A stretch of DNA of 64,000 bases, from contig NC_132981.1 in assembly GCF_047496725.1 (NCBI RefSeq), forward strand, positions 4,740,001 through 4,804,000, written 5' to 3'. Below the pieces are notes generated by a model that saw only the letters and a program-made list of their open reading frames with translations, did not search any database and was not told the origin of the DNA. The stretch comes from Anoplolepis gracilipes (lineage: Eukaryota; Arthropoda; Insecta; Hymenoptera; Formicidae). Each line of letters starts with the position of its first letter. Position 1 is the stretch's first letter. Of the stretch, positions 48,301-59,884 are shown in pieces. The translations under genes were made by a program, and so were the position numbers.

Positions 48301-50627
48301 GGATCAAGGAAGTGGAAGAGTATGCGCTTATTTTCACAGAACATGCGAATAAACTAGTGGAGGTAAATAATTCTTCCATAAAACATATTAAAATAAATAA
48401 AAAAATTTTTTTTATAAACGCGCTTTCTAAAATATCTTAAATATAATAAAATTAAAATTATTTATTTTCTTTGAACAGGTTGCAAATCTGGTGTGCAGTA
48501 TGTCCAACAATGAAGATGGGGTAAAGATGGTGCGTTATGCCGCGGCACAAATAGAGAATCTGTGCCCACAGGTAATCAACGCTGCACGCGTGTGGGCTGC
48601 GCGAAATACGGATGTTGCAAAGGACAATATGAAAGTATTCCGTCAGGCGTGGGAAAATCAGATGCGCGTATTGACGGAGGCCGTGGACGACATCACCACG
48701 ATCGACGATTTCTTGGCAGTTTCCGAGAATCATATCCTAGATGACGTCAACAAATGTGTTTTAGCGTTGCAAGTACGTCCCGGTGACGCTGACACTCTAG
48801 ACAGACATGCGGGTGCAATACTTGGCCGTTCCGCCAGAGTATGCAACGTCGTGCAAGCCGAGATGGACAACTACGAGCCATGCATTTATACTAAGCGAGT
48901 TCTCGAAGCCGTGAAGGTTCTCAGAAAACAAGTGATGCCTAACTTTGAGCAACGAGTAGAGGAGGCTGTGAATGCTCTGCGCAGCAATCCGGCGCAAGAA
49001 GTGGACGAAAATGATTTCATTGACGCGTCTAGACTGGTGTATGACGGAGTTCGCGAAATCAGGCGAGCTGTGCTCATGAACAGGGTAAACAGAATTGTGA
49101 AAATTTCAGTTATTCTCTTCTTCGTTATCCTTAACTCACTGTCATTTTTTAGGCGGACGAAGACCTGGATCCCGAAGATGTAGAATTGGACGAGCATTAC
49201 ACATTAGAAACCCGTAGTAAATCTAGCGCTCAGACTGGAGAACACGGTGTGGATGAATACCCGGAGATTAGCGGCATTACGACTGCCCGTGAAGCGATGA
49301 GAAAGATGCCAGAGGAGGACAAACAGAAGATCCTCCAACAGGTAGAATATTTCAAGAGCGAGAAACTCAAGTTCGATAAAGAAGTGGCGAAGTGGGACGA
49401 TGCCGGCAATGACATTATCGTTCTCGCTAAACACATGTGCATGATTATGATGGAGATGACGGACTTCACACGTGGCCGAGGTCCCTTGAAGACGACCATG
49501 GACGTTATAAACGCGGCGAAAAAGATCTCCGAAGCTGGCACGAAGTTGGACAAGTTAACCAGACAGATCGCTGATCAATGTCCGGAAAGCTCCACAAAGA
49601 AAGATCTCTTGGCGTACTTGCAACGCATAGCGCTCTATTGCCATCAGATGAATATTACGAGTAAGGTGAAGGCAGATGTACAGAATATCAGTGGAGAGCT
49701 GATCGTCTCCGGCCTAGATAGCGCGACCTCTCTCATACAGGCTGCCAAAAATTTGATGAACGCCGTTGTGCTTACGGTGAAGGCTTCTTACGTCGCGTCG
49801 ACAAAGTATCCACGACAATCTACGGTAACGGTAAGTTTCGTTCGCATTTATTATTTTTGATCATAGTAATCTTAACAAATAATTATATTAAAAATTAACA
49901 GCTATTGCAATTAAGTGAATAATCTATTATATTTGACATTACAAAATTTATTATTATATTTCTCTCAATCTTCATTAGCTTGTTCAATTACAGAGATTTT
50001 AATTAGAAGCTCTAAAAAATCAATTGAAAAATACATTTAGATAATACACAATAGTAAAAAAGTTAATAGTAAATAATATCTGTGTTTTGATATCATAAAA
50101 TTTTAAGATTTCTATAATTACTATAGTTATCATTACATTATTTTATAATATTTTTTATTTCTGTACACTAACATTTGTGGACTTTTAGTATGTAAGTATA
50201 TATATTATCTTATATGCTATATATGCTACCTTAATAAATTCATGCACAAATGTTATATCTTTGGCAATTTTATTATAGTACTGTTAAATATATTAGAGAT
50301 TCAAAAGTTTGTTAAATATGCTGTGTCTTATATAAATATAACATGTTGATACTTAACCAATACAATCATTAATACAATCTTAAAGCACAAAATTAGTAAA
50401 GAAAATATATAGATTGTGTTTAATATTTAATATAATAATGTCGTTATTTGTATTTCAATTAGTCTCCTATCGTCATATGGAAGATGAAAGCTCCGGAGAA
50501 GAAACCGTTAGTACGTCCCGAGAGACCCGAAGAAGTGAGAGCAAAAGTACGTAAAGGTTCTCAAAAGAAGGTGCAAAATCCTATACACGCACTTTCGGAA
50601 TTTCAAAGTCCTACCGAGAGCGTATAA
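45348..50627 (+). CDS. alpha-Cat: Alpha-catenin
   Basis: Adherens-junction protein that links beta-catenin/cadherin to F-actin and recruits vinculin under tension. The 910-residue model has six coding exons: 45348-45664, 45767-46499, 48129-48362, 48479-49084, 49153-49830, 50463-50627; phases agree. The N-terminal vinculin-homology region binds beta-catenin (GPITLKWDPKNLEIRTMSVE, then a basic KKKKGKSKR stretch). The middle region includes RKTRDLRRQLRKAVVDHVSD and DDITTIDDFLAVSENHILDD. The C-terminal actin-binding domain includes KWDDAGNDIIVLAKHMCMIM and ASYVASTKYPRQ, and WKMKAPEKKPLV precedes the tail. Length matches the family (about 906-920). A 21-nt candidate microexon lies in the 46500-48128 intron. 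The 5' UTR exon is at about 44290-44449. The poly(A) site was not fixed; AATAAA occurs at 50649, 51473 and 51998. Confidence 0.97.
46500..48128 (+). other. Alpha-catenin intron with candidate microexon
   Basis: 1.6-kb AT-rich intron. A GC-richer island at about 47100-47145 contains the candidate microexon at 47116-47136. The ORF at 47867-48115 is low-complexity, hydrophobic and AT-driven and is not supported. Confidence 0.6.
47116..47136 (+). other. Candidate 21-nt alternative microexon of alpha-catenin
   Basis: It lies between ttacag and gtaaat, at phase 0 on both sides, the phase of the junction it would enter (SEYMNN / MGVKEQS). It would insert seven basic residues, RARGGKR. The candidate lies in a GC-rich patch inside an otherwise AT-rich intron. 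No transcript evidence. Confidence 0.4.
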
Positions 50628-53600
50628 GCTCTGCCAATGTAAGTAAACAATAAAACAAATAATGTATTAATATATATATATTATATATATGTATACATAC
50701 AGCATCACCTTCGAAGAGTTATGTAAGGCCAAGATATTTTATTTTCGATGAAGTTTAAAATGTGAATGATATAGAATGTCTGTTGATCATTCCGTGGTAT
50801 GCTACATATGAATATACAATTTAAATACATTAATTATTAATTTTCAATCGAGAACAATAATCAGTAATGAAAGCGAATAACACATAATCCCAAAAAATAC
50901 CGATGAAATTTTGAGGAGCCAACTTTAGCAACTGGGAGAAATTAATGGGGGAATTAAGAAAGGCTGAGAAACATACACACAATCATCATATTCAAACTTA
51001 CAGGGGCACAATTAAGTATAATAAGGATTTTGTGTTATAAATCATATTTGTTTGCAAGTTCATATAGTATGATTCTATTTGAGAGTTTTTACTCTCATAA
51101 TGGAAAATCTTTATATTATCTATTAAATTTTTCTAGCTGTAAGAGACATACACATTTCACACTCATGTGACAAGTTACAAGAATCCCCTTACTTTCTGCA
51201 TACTAATTTATTTTTTGATAATAAAATATATTTCTTAATGATTTATATTATTTTATAGAATTGTATATTGATCATTTTAATTCTACATATATCTATTATT
51301 AAGATTTTTTAACATCAATATCTACTTATGAATTTAATAATATTCAGATTAGAAATCTTTATACAAATTTCTTCTTTTCATAGTAAATTCTATTATCTTT
51401 ATTTTCTTGTGAAAAATTGAGTTCATACAAGGTCAATGAAACTGATAATGGATTGACACAGTATTGTATCGAAATAAAGAGACTGCAGATTATCAAGTAT
51501 TTACTACCTATATTGTATATATAAGTAAATATATTATTATATAGTTATATATGAGTGAATATATTATTTTTAATTTTTGTATTACAAAATGAGTATGAAT
51601 ATGTGATGAAAGAAATAAATTCCAATTCCCATTTAGTCCATATCGCAATGATAATAAAATCTTTTTATTATCAATTTTATTTTGATAATCGAACATGTAT
51701 TGTCAGAATTGATGTACGTTATATTAATTATATTGTACTCCATACAATATATTATTTGCAATACAAGTAAGATTTCAATTACTATGAAAGGCCAAAAGAA
51801 GAAAACCAGAGAGCAATATATATTCAGCTCTATATATATTGAGTAATTATATATATATCTATTTATAAATATATATAACGAAATGTTTTTCGTATTTTGT
51901 AATATACAAAAGTTCTCTTAAAAATAAGATATATCAAGTATTAAAAATAAGATATATCAAGGATTACATTCTTCGAGTGGTTTCTCTAAAGTCTATAAAT
52001 AAAGATAATGGAGAGATAACATAAATATAAGAATTTTTCGTAAATTTATATTCTGTTTCAATGACTCTAATATAGAGAGAGGAGGTATTATCAAATTGTG
52101 TCATTTATCATTTATGAATTGTATAGTTTAATATTTGATGAAAATCAAATTTTATATTTGCGAAAAAAATGCAATGTGTGGTATAAGATTTATATATTTA
52201 CTTTATAGATTATATTGACTTTATTATCAAAGTGATTTTCATTGTCTGTCTATGCATTAAATATGCAACAATGCTGTTACTTCCGATTCGTCTTATGGAG
52301 CATAGTATATTTCAGTACTCTGATACACACATATATATTGTTATAATATGTTGCAGGGTCATTATAGCTACATAGAATCGAATCATCGATTATAAGATAC
52401 GAAATAGATGCCAATATACAATGTAAAAAATTGGCATTGCCTCATTTTTTATTATCGAGATAAGTATTAATGATATTATAATTACTTTTAAGATTGAAAT
52501 CCTGTAATCAATATGCTGCCAAATATAAGGTGATGCTTTTCTCATAATGACCTATTTATTATTTAACAAACGTAGTGAGGTTTATCATCTAAAATTATCC
52601 ATATATATTTAAGTGATTCTCTTATTATGACATGTGGGATATAAAAGAATGGAAATAAAATCTACATTTTAATACATTTATCTATATTTTCCTTTATGCT
52701 ATACATTAAATGCTACAAGAAAAAAATAAGGAGCAGGCACAAGAAAAACCACAAATGCAAAAAATTGCTAGAAGTGACAAAAAATACATTATAAGTTAAA
52801 ATAATATTTATATATATGTATGTATATATAAAAGTAATATATCATATATCTTGAATTAATATATACTAGCTATTTTACAATCCAATATGCGTTGCATTGC
52901 ACAGAGTGTACACAATATGTATAGTAACGCGGAAAATGATACATTTATCACTTTTCCGGAAACGTGACCTAACGTGAAAATTATATTTTTATATGTCATT
53001 TTGCTTTTGTACTTTTTTTTTCTTTTGATTAACATAATGCTAAAAAGATACAGTTATTCTCGTAAACACGCAAATGATCAAACTCTCTCACAGTACATTC
53101 GAGATATAATATGTTCGCATTGGTTATTGTAGATACATATAATCAGTTATATGATGATGTATGACTATTGTTTATTGTAGTACTGCTTCGTACTGTACGA
53201 GAAGATTACAGCTGCACATTTTTCTTAAATCTAGAATAATCTTAATAATATTCTTAATAATAGGTTGATTAGAGATATCAATATATGCAAGTGAGTTTAA
53301 AAAAAAATGATGCGCAATAATTATAAAATATTCGAGACAAGAGAATTTAATAATTATAAGAAATCTAAGAATTTATGCGAATAAATCATGCTGAGTATAT
53401 AAGCAATCATAAATCTCAAAAAAATTCAGAAATCTATTTTGTAATCTTTAATATTATACATATATAACGTATTAAGACTTGCTTATTTGAAAATGTTAAG
53501 GCAAAATTAAATTTGTACAATTTGAACAATGATGAGGGATATACATATATATGGGTACACTTATGACATATATTCTGTTCACATGTAACAACTGACTTAT

Positions 53601-56314
53601 TTATATAATCTGCAAATAAATTGCATCTTTATTCGCATACTTTTTTTTTTTTAGATAAGTATAATTCGTTTAAATTAATACGTTTTGAAAATCTTGAGAA
53701 ACAAAGTTTTAAGACATACATATAGCAGAAACTAGATTTCTCTTTTTAATCAATAAAGTCTTAGAACAATAATCGGTATATTTTTATCAATATCAGTATA
53801 TCAACGGTATATCTCATTGTCAGTATTATGCAGCATAGTATTGCAAATAATTTTCTATATTACACAAGCCTAGCGGCTGTAAATTAAAAGATGGTTACAA
53901 TCTACTTTAGGTATTAAAGCTGACGTAAGAATGGACGTGAAATCAGTCTCTGCTTTAAACTCGTATTGATTTGATTTTTTTTAAAGCATTGCAAAATTTG
54001 TAACTTCCTTATGTTACCTTCAATTTGTTAAACATAACACATCGTAAAATATCCGAGCGCGCATTGCCTTTTTTTATAATTTTTTTATTCTGACAGTCAA
54101 GTCCGTAACACCGAGTGTGTATATTATGAGTTTAATAATATCGTATCTCTTGTGTAAAATAAACGACAGGTAAAAAGGAATTCTAAAGTGGATCGTAAAA
54201 GACTAATGTGATGTGTCTCATATACATGAATAATATTCGGTAAACTTATTGCGAATTCAGAATTCAGATGGTGTACTGATGTATATAAAAGATTATTGTA
54301 AACAATTTTACAGTGTAAACATAAGTAATTAAATATTAAGATAATTATAAGATAAATTATTATTATCATTATTCGTACTGAATAGCAGTAGAATAATAGC
54401 AATAGCTCTTAATATTAATTAGTTTTTTAATTATGTTAATAGAAATTTGTGTACAATAACGTTTGTATGCACCAGTGCACACTAGTGTAATTCAACTAAA
54501 TTTGCTATTAGTAGCAATTTAATTAATTACACGCTATTTTTGAAAATCACAGTTTCTATGTTTAGGCTAAACCAGGTTGTCACTAAAACAATATGCATAT
54601 ATTTACCACATATAAAGTATATAGAACGCAAACACATAACAATATATAGATATCTCAATGTATATAGATCTTATTAAAATTCGTACACTTATTCATTAAA
54701 AAGAATGGCAGATATCACCAAGTAAGTAAGAATGCGTTTTAATCGCCATTATAATCTTGGATTGCAAAAAGATTTGATTTTAAATTTACAGACGATATAA
54801 TTTAATATATTCTTAAATTTTAAAGGAAAATTACAGGATGGTTTGATTTAGAAGTTATTTCAAATAAAACAACGAGTTGTTTATAAAAAATCACAAGAGA
54901 TAGACAGGAAGTATCAAATATTATACAAATATGTGATGTGTGACGTGATATCCACTTTCGTAAATAATGAGTATATATGTATAAATATATATTATGCAAT
55001 TATGCTATAGCAAAAGTCAAATCAATCTTCTTGCTATTCAAGCGGATTTGAAGTACATTCACTATTTATTCTATTCTTATATTTCATCGAGATTACAGAT
55101 TACACTACAACCTACAATCTCCTAAAATTTCGAAGTATTTTATGGAAATTGATTTTAAAAATAAGTAAACAATATCCTGATTTTCAGTGTCATTAAAAAA
55201 GAGTCATAAAAAGAGTCCCTCACAGCCTAAGTAAGACTTTCACTTGAGATCTTTAAGTTTGTGTTGAATGAATGCTGAAGCAGGACTCGATGTGAATCTC
55301 GGATATATCTTCCTTATGCGAATTTCTAAGCGAAATAATATATTTGTACAAATTATGCATAATTCTGATTTTCCAATTATACGATTGCAATTGTGTCGAT
55401 TCATCTATCGGAAGCAAAATATTTGTTAAAAGGTAACATGATATCTTCAATACATGATCATAGTATAATATGTCCTGCTAACGATTCTGTAAATATTTCA
55501 TTCTCTCTGCTATAAGTATTACAAAAGGAACTCTTAAGGAAAGTTTTCATTGGGCAGATGGACACCAAGCTGTAAAACACTTTTTCTCAGGCTGTAAAAA
55601 GTTTTACAATTGTGTTTTACAGCTTGATGAAAAAGATAAAAAGGTTTACTTTCCAGGATAATGGGATCGGATCGAGACACATATACATAAGATATGAACA
55701 TAATTTACAAAACAATATGTTTGTGTGTTCCTGCTTGTATGTACATTACTTTAGAAACTTATGAGACTTTCTTCTGTCTAAATCTGATCCGTGCGTTTCA
55801 TTCTTTCTGTTCTTTCAAAATGTGTGTAAATAATATGCGTAAACAATAGTTATTCCCGCAATAATTATAATTTATATAAATTAAAAATATCTGCCACCGC
55901 GAAAACGTGTTCTCAATGTAAATGGCATTGAACAAGAGATATAAATTGCAGATTTTTCTTAACAAGTGATTTGTATACACGATCGTTCGTTAATATTTTT
56001 CGGCAAAAAACATATAAATAATTATCCCACGCAATATCACGTTTGATATTTTTCGTCTATAAAAATTTCGGTAATGCATTTAAATATTTCATCCGGGAAT
56101 TACGTAATTGGCATTACGTTTGGATGACGCACCATGCTGCACAGCTCTTTATCTCTCTTTATCTTTGTACGTACAGTCACAGTCATTGAACTTCTAACAC
56201 GATCCTCTTAATACCACTGTCTCAGATTAGAAATAGTAAACTCTAAATATTATGTGTAGCCCGATTTTACGTGACTTAAACGGGGAGGGACAAGAAAAAA
56301 GATACATAAGATTT
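50628..56314. other. Alpha-catenin 3' UTR and intergenic DNA, no gene seen
   Basis: 5.7 kb, very AT-rich, with several AATAAA signals and short (TA)n runs. A 14-bp inverted repeat (aagctgtaaaacac / gtgttttacagctt) lies at 55569-55626. No coding exon with acceptable splice context or a recognisable domain was found. Confidence 0.6.
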
Positions 56315-56837
56315 CTACGATGGTTCTGTGGTGACTGTGGTGTCTGACGATGTACTTACAGGTACCACAGTTGATTTGCGTGCTGGAATAAATTCAGCTG
56401 CGTCTGGATTTAGTGTACTCTAGAAATTCCATTACAATAGCATATAAAAATAGTGTCTAATAAAGATTTCTATCTTATTTCATATCAAAAAACATTAAAG
56501 AAAGGAAATAACTTGATTGTTACCTGTTTAGCGAGATCGTCAGGCATTCTCAGATTGCTAAGTTGTTGACAAAGCTCAGCAGCGTTATTGTCAGAAGTGC
56601 CAGTTGCTGTGGACCAAGCAGTGGAATTCATATTCCTCTGATGCTGCCTCTCTTCTTCCAACATTGCTTCTAGACACTCCTCCATCAATTCTTCCTCTTC
56701 CAGTTGTTGGAGTACCTGTATTTAATTAAATATTATACATATATATTTTATATGAAAGTTTCTCACACATAAGTATTTTAACTTTTATATATATATATAT
56801 ATATATATAGATATGTATATGTGTGTGTGTGTGTATG

Positions 56838-56913
<76 letters not shown>

Positions 56914-57183
56914 TGTGTGTGTGTGTGTGTGCGTGCGTAAGGTAAATTTTCAAATGGAATATATATATTTTAAATTTTGAACAATTTTATATTTATAAAG
57001 ATAGTAGACCTGTTTGTCAAATTCCTCCTCATTCTCCATCCACAGATACTCCGAGAAATCACCATCGCCTATTCCTTGTACCTCAGGCTCCGTATCGCTG
57101 TTGTTGTCCATGTAAGAAGTGATACCTGTTTCGTGGCCGTAGTAACCGCTTCCGGATCCACCATTCGGAATCTTCATTTTCAT
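56315..57183 (-). CDS. PAIP2: Poly(A)-binding-protein-interacting protein 2
   Basis: Translational repressor that binds PABPC and displaces it from poly(A). The 156-residue model has three exons: 57010-57183 (ATG AAA ATG AAG), 56524-56715, 56315-56419; phases agree. It has a PAM1 region, GDFSEYLWMENEEEFDKQ followed by acidic EEEELMEECLEAMLEEER, and a C-terminal PAM2 motif, STLNPDAAEFIPARKS. These two in this order define the family. The donor after exon 1 is gtctac, weaker than usual. The start is the first in-frame ATG after a TGA 30 bases upstream; the alternative start Met3 is possible. An upstream ORF overlaps the start (57083-57247). The first intron carries a very long alternating purine-pyrimidine microsatellite. 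In the last exon an internal gtaagt could act as an alternative donor. Confidence 0.94.
56811..56939. repeat. 129-bp alternating purine-pyrimidine microsatellite
   Basis: (TA)/(TG)n followed by (GCGT)n and again (TG)n, with no break in purine-pyrimidine alternation. It is preceded by a (TA)n tract at about 56783-56809. It occupies nearly half of the 56716-57009 intron of PAIP2. Confidence 0.95.
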
Positions 57184-57247
57184 AGCCAGTATGTTGAACG
57201 ATATACTGAACAATCACCTGCAAATTCTCACTATCAATATCTGACAT
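57083..57247 (-). other. Upstream ORF overlapping the PAIP2 start
   Basis: 54-codon ORF (MSDIDSENLQVIVQYIV...) starting at 57247 in a frame different from PAIP2 and ending inside the PAIP2 coding sequence. It begins exactly at an ataacag acceptor. A second acceptor (aatttgcag, exon from 57217) would remove its ATG. Either it is a regulatory uORF or it is intronic, depending on acceptor use. Confidence 0.4.
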
Positions 57248-57598
57248 CTGTTATATAAGTGTGATTGTTTATCAGGGAAAAAAAAAAAAGAGAAAAAGAA
57301 AAACCGTTAGACTATAACTTAATGTTGATCCCGATACATGCACCTACTATATAATATACATACATATATATAACATAATCGATTCTTTATAGAGCACGTT
57401 CTTTCTCTATCATTCCAAAGAATAACCGACAGATATTACATATTCATCACGGAAATTTTACGCGCGCGAGAGAGAGGGAAGGATACAAACAAGAGTTTAA
57501 ACAAACAAACAATTTGGATAAATACACGCAGGGCATTATCGCTATCTTCCACGAATCACGGAACTCGATTAAACCGACTCCGCTTGTAAACATGATAC

Positions 57599-57930
57599 CT
57601 CTCTCCGAGATATGGTAAATCCGCCGATTTTGCGCGCACCGTGTCCGGTCCGAAAGTAGACTTTTTTCGAGGCGGTGTTCGAGACGGGCCGAAACGGCAC
57701 AGCAACCTTGAGAGCAGTCGCGGAGGGAGACGAGAGTCAACAAACGGCACGTCCGCGTCGTCGGAGAGTGACACGAATCTTGCGCATATGGATATATACG
57801 ATCTCCCTCGAATCGACCGTTCCTCGAGAACACGACCCTGGGACTGTTTACTTGAGAATTTGGCGACTCCGATTTTTCTCTCGCGCTAACGACGACGCAT
57901 AGCGGGGAGAAGACACGGCGCATACGAGAT
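57599..57930 (-). promoter_or_regulatory. CpG-rich PAIP2 promoter and candidate 5' UTR exon
   Basis: CpG-rich region upstream of PAIP2 with a plausible minus-strand donor (gagag/gtatcatg) at 57598. It would splice to 57247 or 57217. The ORFs open on both strands here reflect composition. Confidence 0.45.
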
Positions 57931-58199
57931 CATCGTCGTCATCGTTGCTTGACAGATGAGGGCGACCATCTTTGCGATTCACGTATTGTACTACACTCGT
58001 ATCGTGTCGGCCGCGAAATTGTTCGCCGCTCGCTCGCTCGCTCGCGCGGAACGCGTCCCCCTATTGTTTATCGGCCGCCGAACGTCGAACGGGAGACTGG
58101 GGGTTGGCTCCCGGACTATTCTCCGACTCAGAATGTCGGCTTTTTTCTCGCGGACGCGCACGCAAAACGTACCTTTTCTGTGAGAAAAAACTGCTCCCG

Positions 58200-58201
58200 G
58201 A

Positions 58202-58239
<38 letters not shown>
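58200..58239. repeat. (CGT)n triplet repeat
   Basis: About 12 uninterrupted CGT units in the CpG-rich region upstream of PAIP2. Confidence 0.95.
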
Positions 58240-59018
58240 ACGAAATACCTATCGTACGTACAGATCAGTTCACGGGCACGTACCGAAATATACGTGTCGT
58301 ACAACGCAAATTAGCGTTTGCACAGTGCTGCCACCGGCGTCGTTATTTAAAGCCCCGCGCACCGCGCATGGGAGCAGCGTCGGTAATACTCCAAATTTCA
58401 GGAATTTCAGAATGAACTGTCAAAATTCCGTTATCTCTGGAATAATGCGAAAAATGATAAAATATCAAAAATTACAGAGATTATTCTTCGATACGCACAC
58501 ATTCGACGTGCAAATCATGCATATAATGTGAACACATTTCATTATTTCAAATATTTCGTTATATGACGTGTGTGTATTTTATTAATGCAATTTTTTGTTT
58601 CACTGTAATAAAATATTAAAAAGGAAAATTTATAAAAGAAGAAATAAAATTCTCTCAATCCCTTTAACAATTAATAATAAAAACAAATATAATTAAGATC
58701 ATCTAGAATATTTTTCAGACACATATAATTTTCTGTATATACTAATAATTATAATAAAAAAATAAATAAGGGACTTTATTAAAGTGACTTTAAATAAATA
58801 AAGATTAACGTGACATCTGTCACATTTACAAACCAATTAAAAATAGTTATATCATTCCTCGGTAGGTGTCTCTGACAGTAACGTTTGCAAAAGAGTGACA
58901 TGACACTATTTCGATAAAAAGAAATTTGTTTCGCATCTCCTACCCTACGCATTTTATACATGAGAGGAGAATGACATTGTTATTTTTCTCAAAAATCAAA
59001 TGGTGGGATGACACGGTC

Positions 59019-59042
59019 GTGTGTGTGCGCGCGCGCGCGCGT
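59019..59042. repeat. (GT)n(GC)n tract
   Basis: Alternating GT then GC run in the CpG-rich intergenic region between the divergent PAIP2 and the gene starting at 59436. Confidence 0.9.
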
Positions 59043-59099
59043 CTGCAAGTGTGGGGTAATATTGAGCAACTGTGAGTAACTTTCGTTTCGGAGTACGAG

Positions 59100-59435
59100 A
59101 CGCGCCGCAGAAATTGACATACGACGTAGCGTCGAAACTCGTGCGATACGTACACTTACACCGCGGCGGGACGCGATTGGCCGAGACGGGCCGCAGTTGG
59201 CATGCGCGCGCCGACGTGCGTCAAAACAAAGCACGGTAGCGCTGGCTGCGCAGCAGCATTTTCTCGCGGTCTCTCGCGGCGGCAAGTGTGTCATCGTCAT
59301 CGTTGTGTTATCACGGTCGCGGCGTCTGTTTTTCGCATCTCGCCTCCGTTTCCGCGTTCCGTTCCGGCGTCACCTTTCTCTCGTCGCGAGCGAGAGCGTC
59401 TCTCGATTACGCGAGTGCTCTACTAGAACGGGACG
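59100..59435 (+). promoter_or_regulatory. CpG-rich promoter and 5' UTR of the gene starting at 59436
   Basis: Strongly CpG-rich, directly upstream of a coding first exon. No TATA box is visible, which fits a housekeeping-type promoter. Confidence 0.5.
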
Positions 59436-59478
59436 ATGTCGTCGACGGTGAAGTACACGTCGGACGAACAGCTGAGCG
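59436..59478 (+). CDS. First coding exon of an unidentified gene (partial)
   Basis: The ATG at 59436 has context ggacgATG and encodes MSSTVKYTSDEQLS plus one base, ending at a strong donor gtgagtaaaag (59479). It sits at the end of a CpG-rich promoter. The rest of the gene is not in the window: no in-phase exon was found in the next 4.5 kb. The family cannot be told from 14 residues. Confidence 0.6.
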
Positions 59479-59858
59479 GTGAGTAAAAGAGAAGTCCGTA
59501 AGGGAAATACAAACGCTCGGTGCGCCGATTGTTGGACGCGAACGACGCGGCCATTTCGCGCAGTGTCCCTGCCAGCCTCCCCCTCGTCCTCCCCCCCCCT
59601 TCGTTTTGCTTCCTCTATCGCGAGCGTAAACAAACGTACTTTACCATTCACGATCGCGGAATTTCGGGCGATGACGCATCATCATTTCTAATTGTTCTTC
59701 TGAATTGGCATAAAAAACCGGTCGGTGAATAAAATTTGCGACATTGACGAATTCGATTTATTGCGATAGGATGATTTATCTGCGTTAGTCTATCCGACAA
59801 AATCTGGCGTTTAGCGTAGAGTAACGTGTCTCTGAAAATTGGAGCGGTTCAATGACGT

Positions 59859-59884
59859 AGCGTCGCGTCGCGTCGCGTCGCGTC
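59859..59884. repeat. (GTCGC)n pentamer repeat
   Basis: About five tandem GTCGC units. Confidence 0.9.

Noticed and set aside
56726..56953. ORF of THTHAR repeats on the minus strand
   Set aside because: Pure translation of the microsatellite in the PAIP2 intron.
57447..57923. 158-codon ORF on the minus strand upstream of PAIP2
   Set aside because: CpG-rich promoter/5' UTR sequence is open in several frames on both strands; no domain.
59197..59732. Several 60-90-codon ORFs around the CpG-rich start of the last gene
   Set aside because: Overlapping in many frames on both strands; only the ATG at 59436 has a good donor and promoter context.
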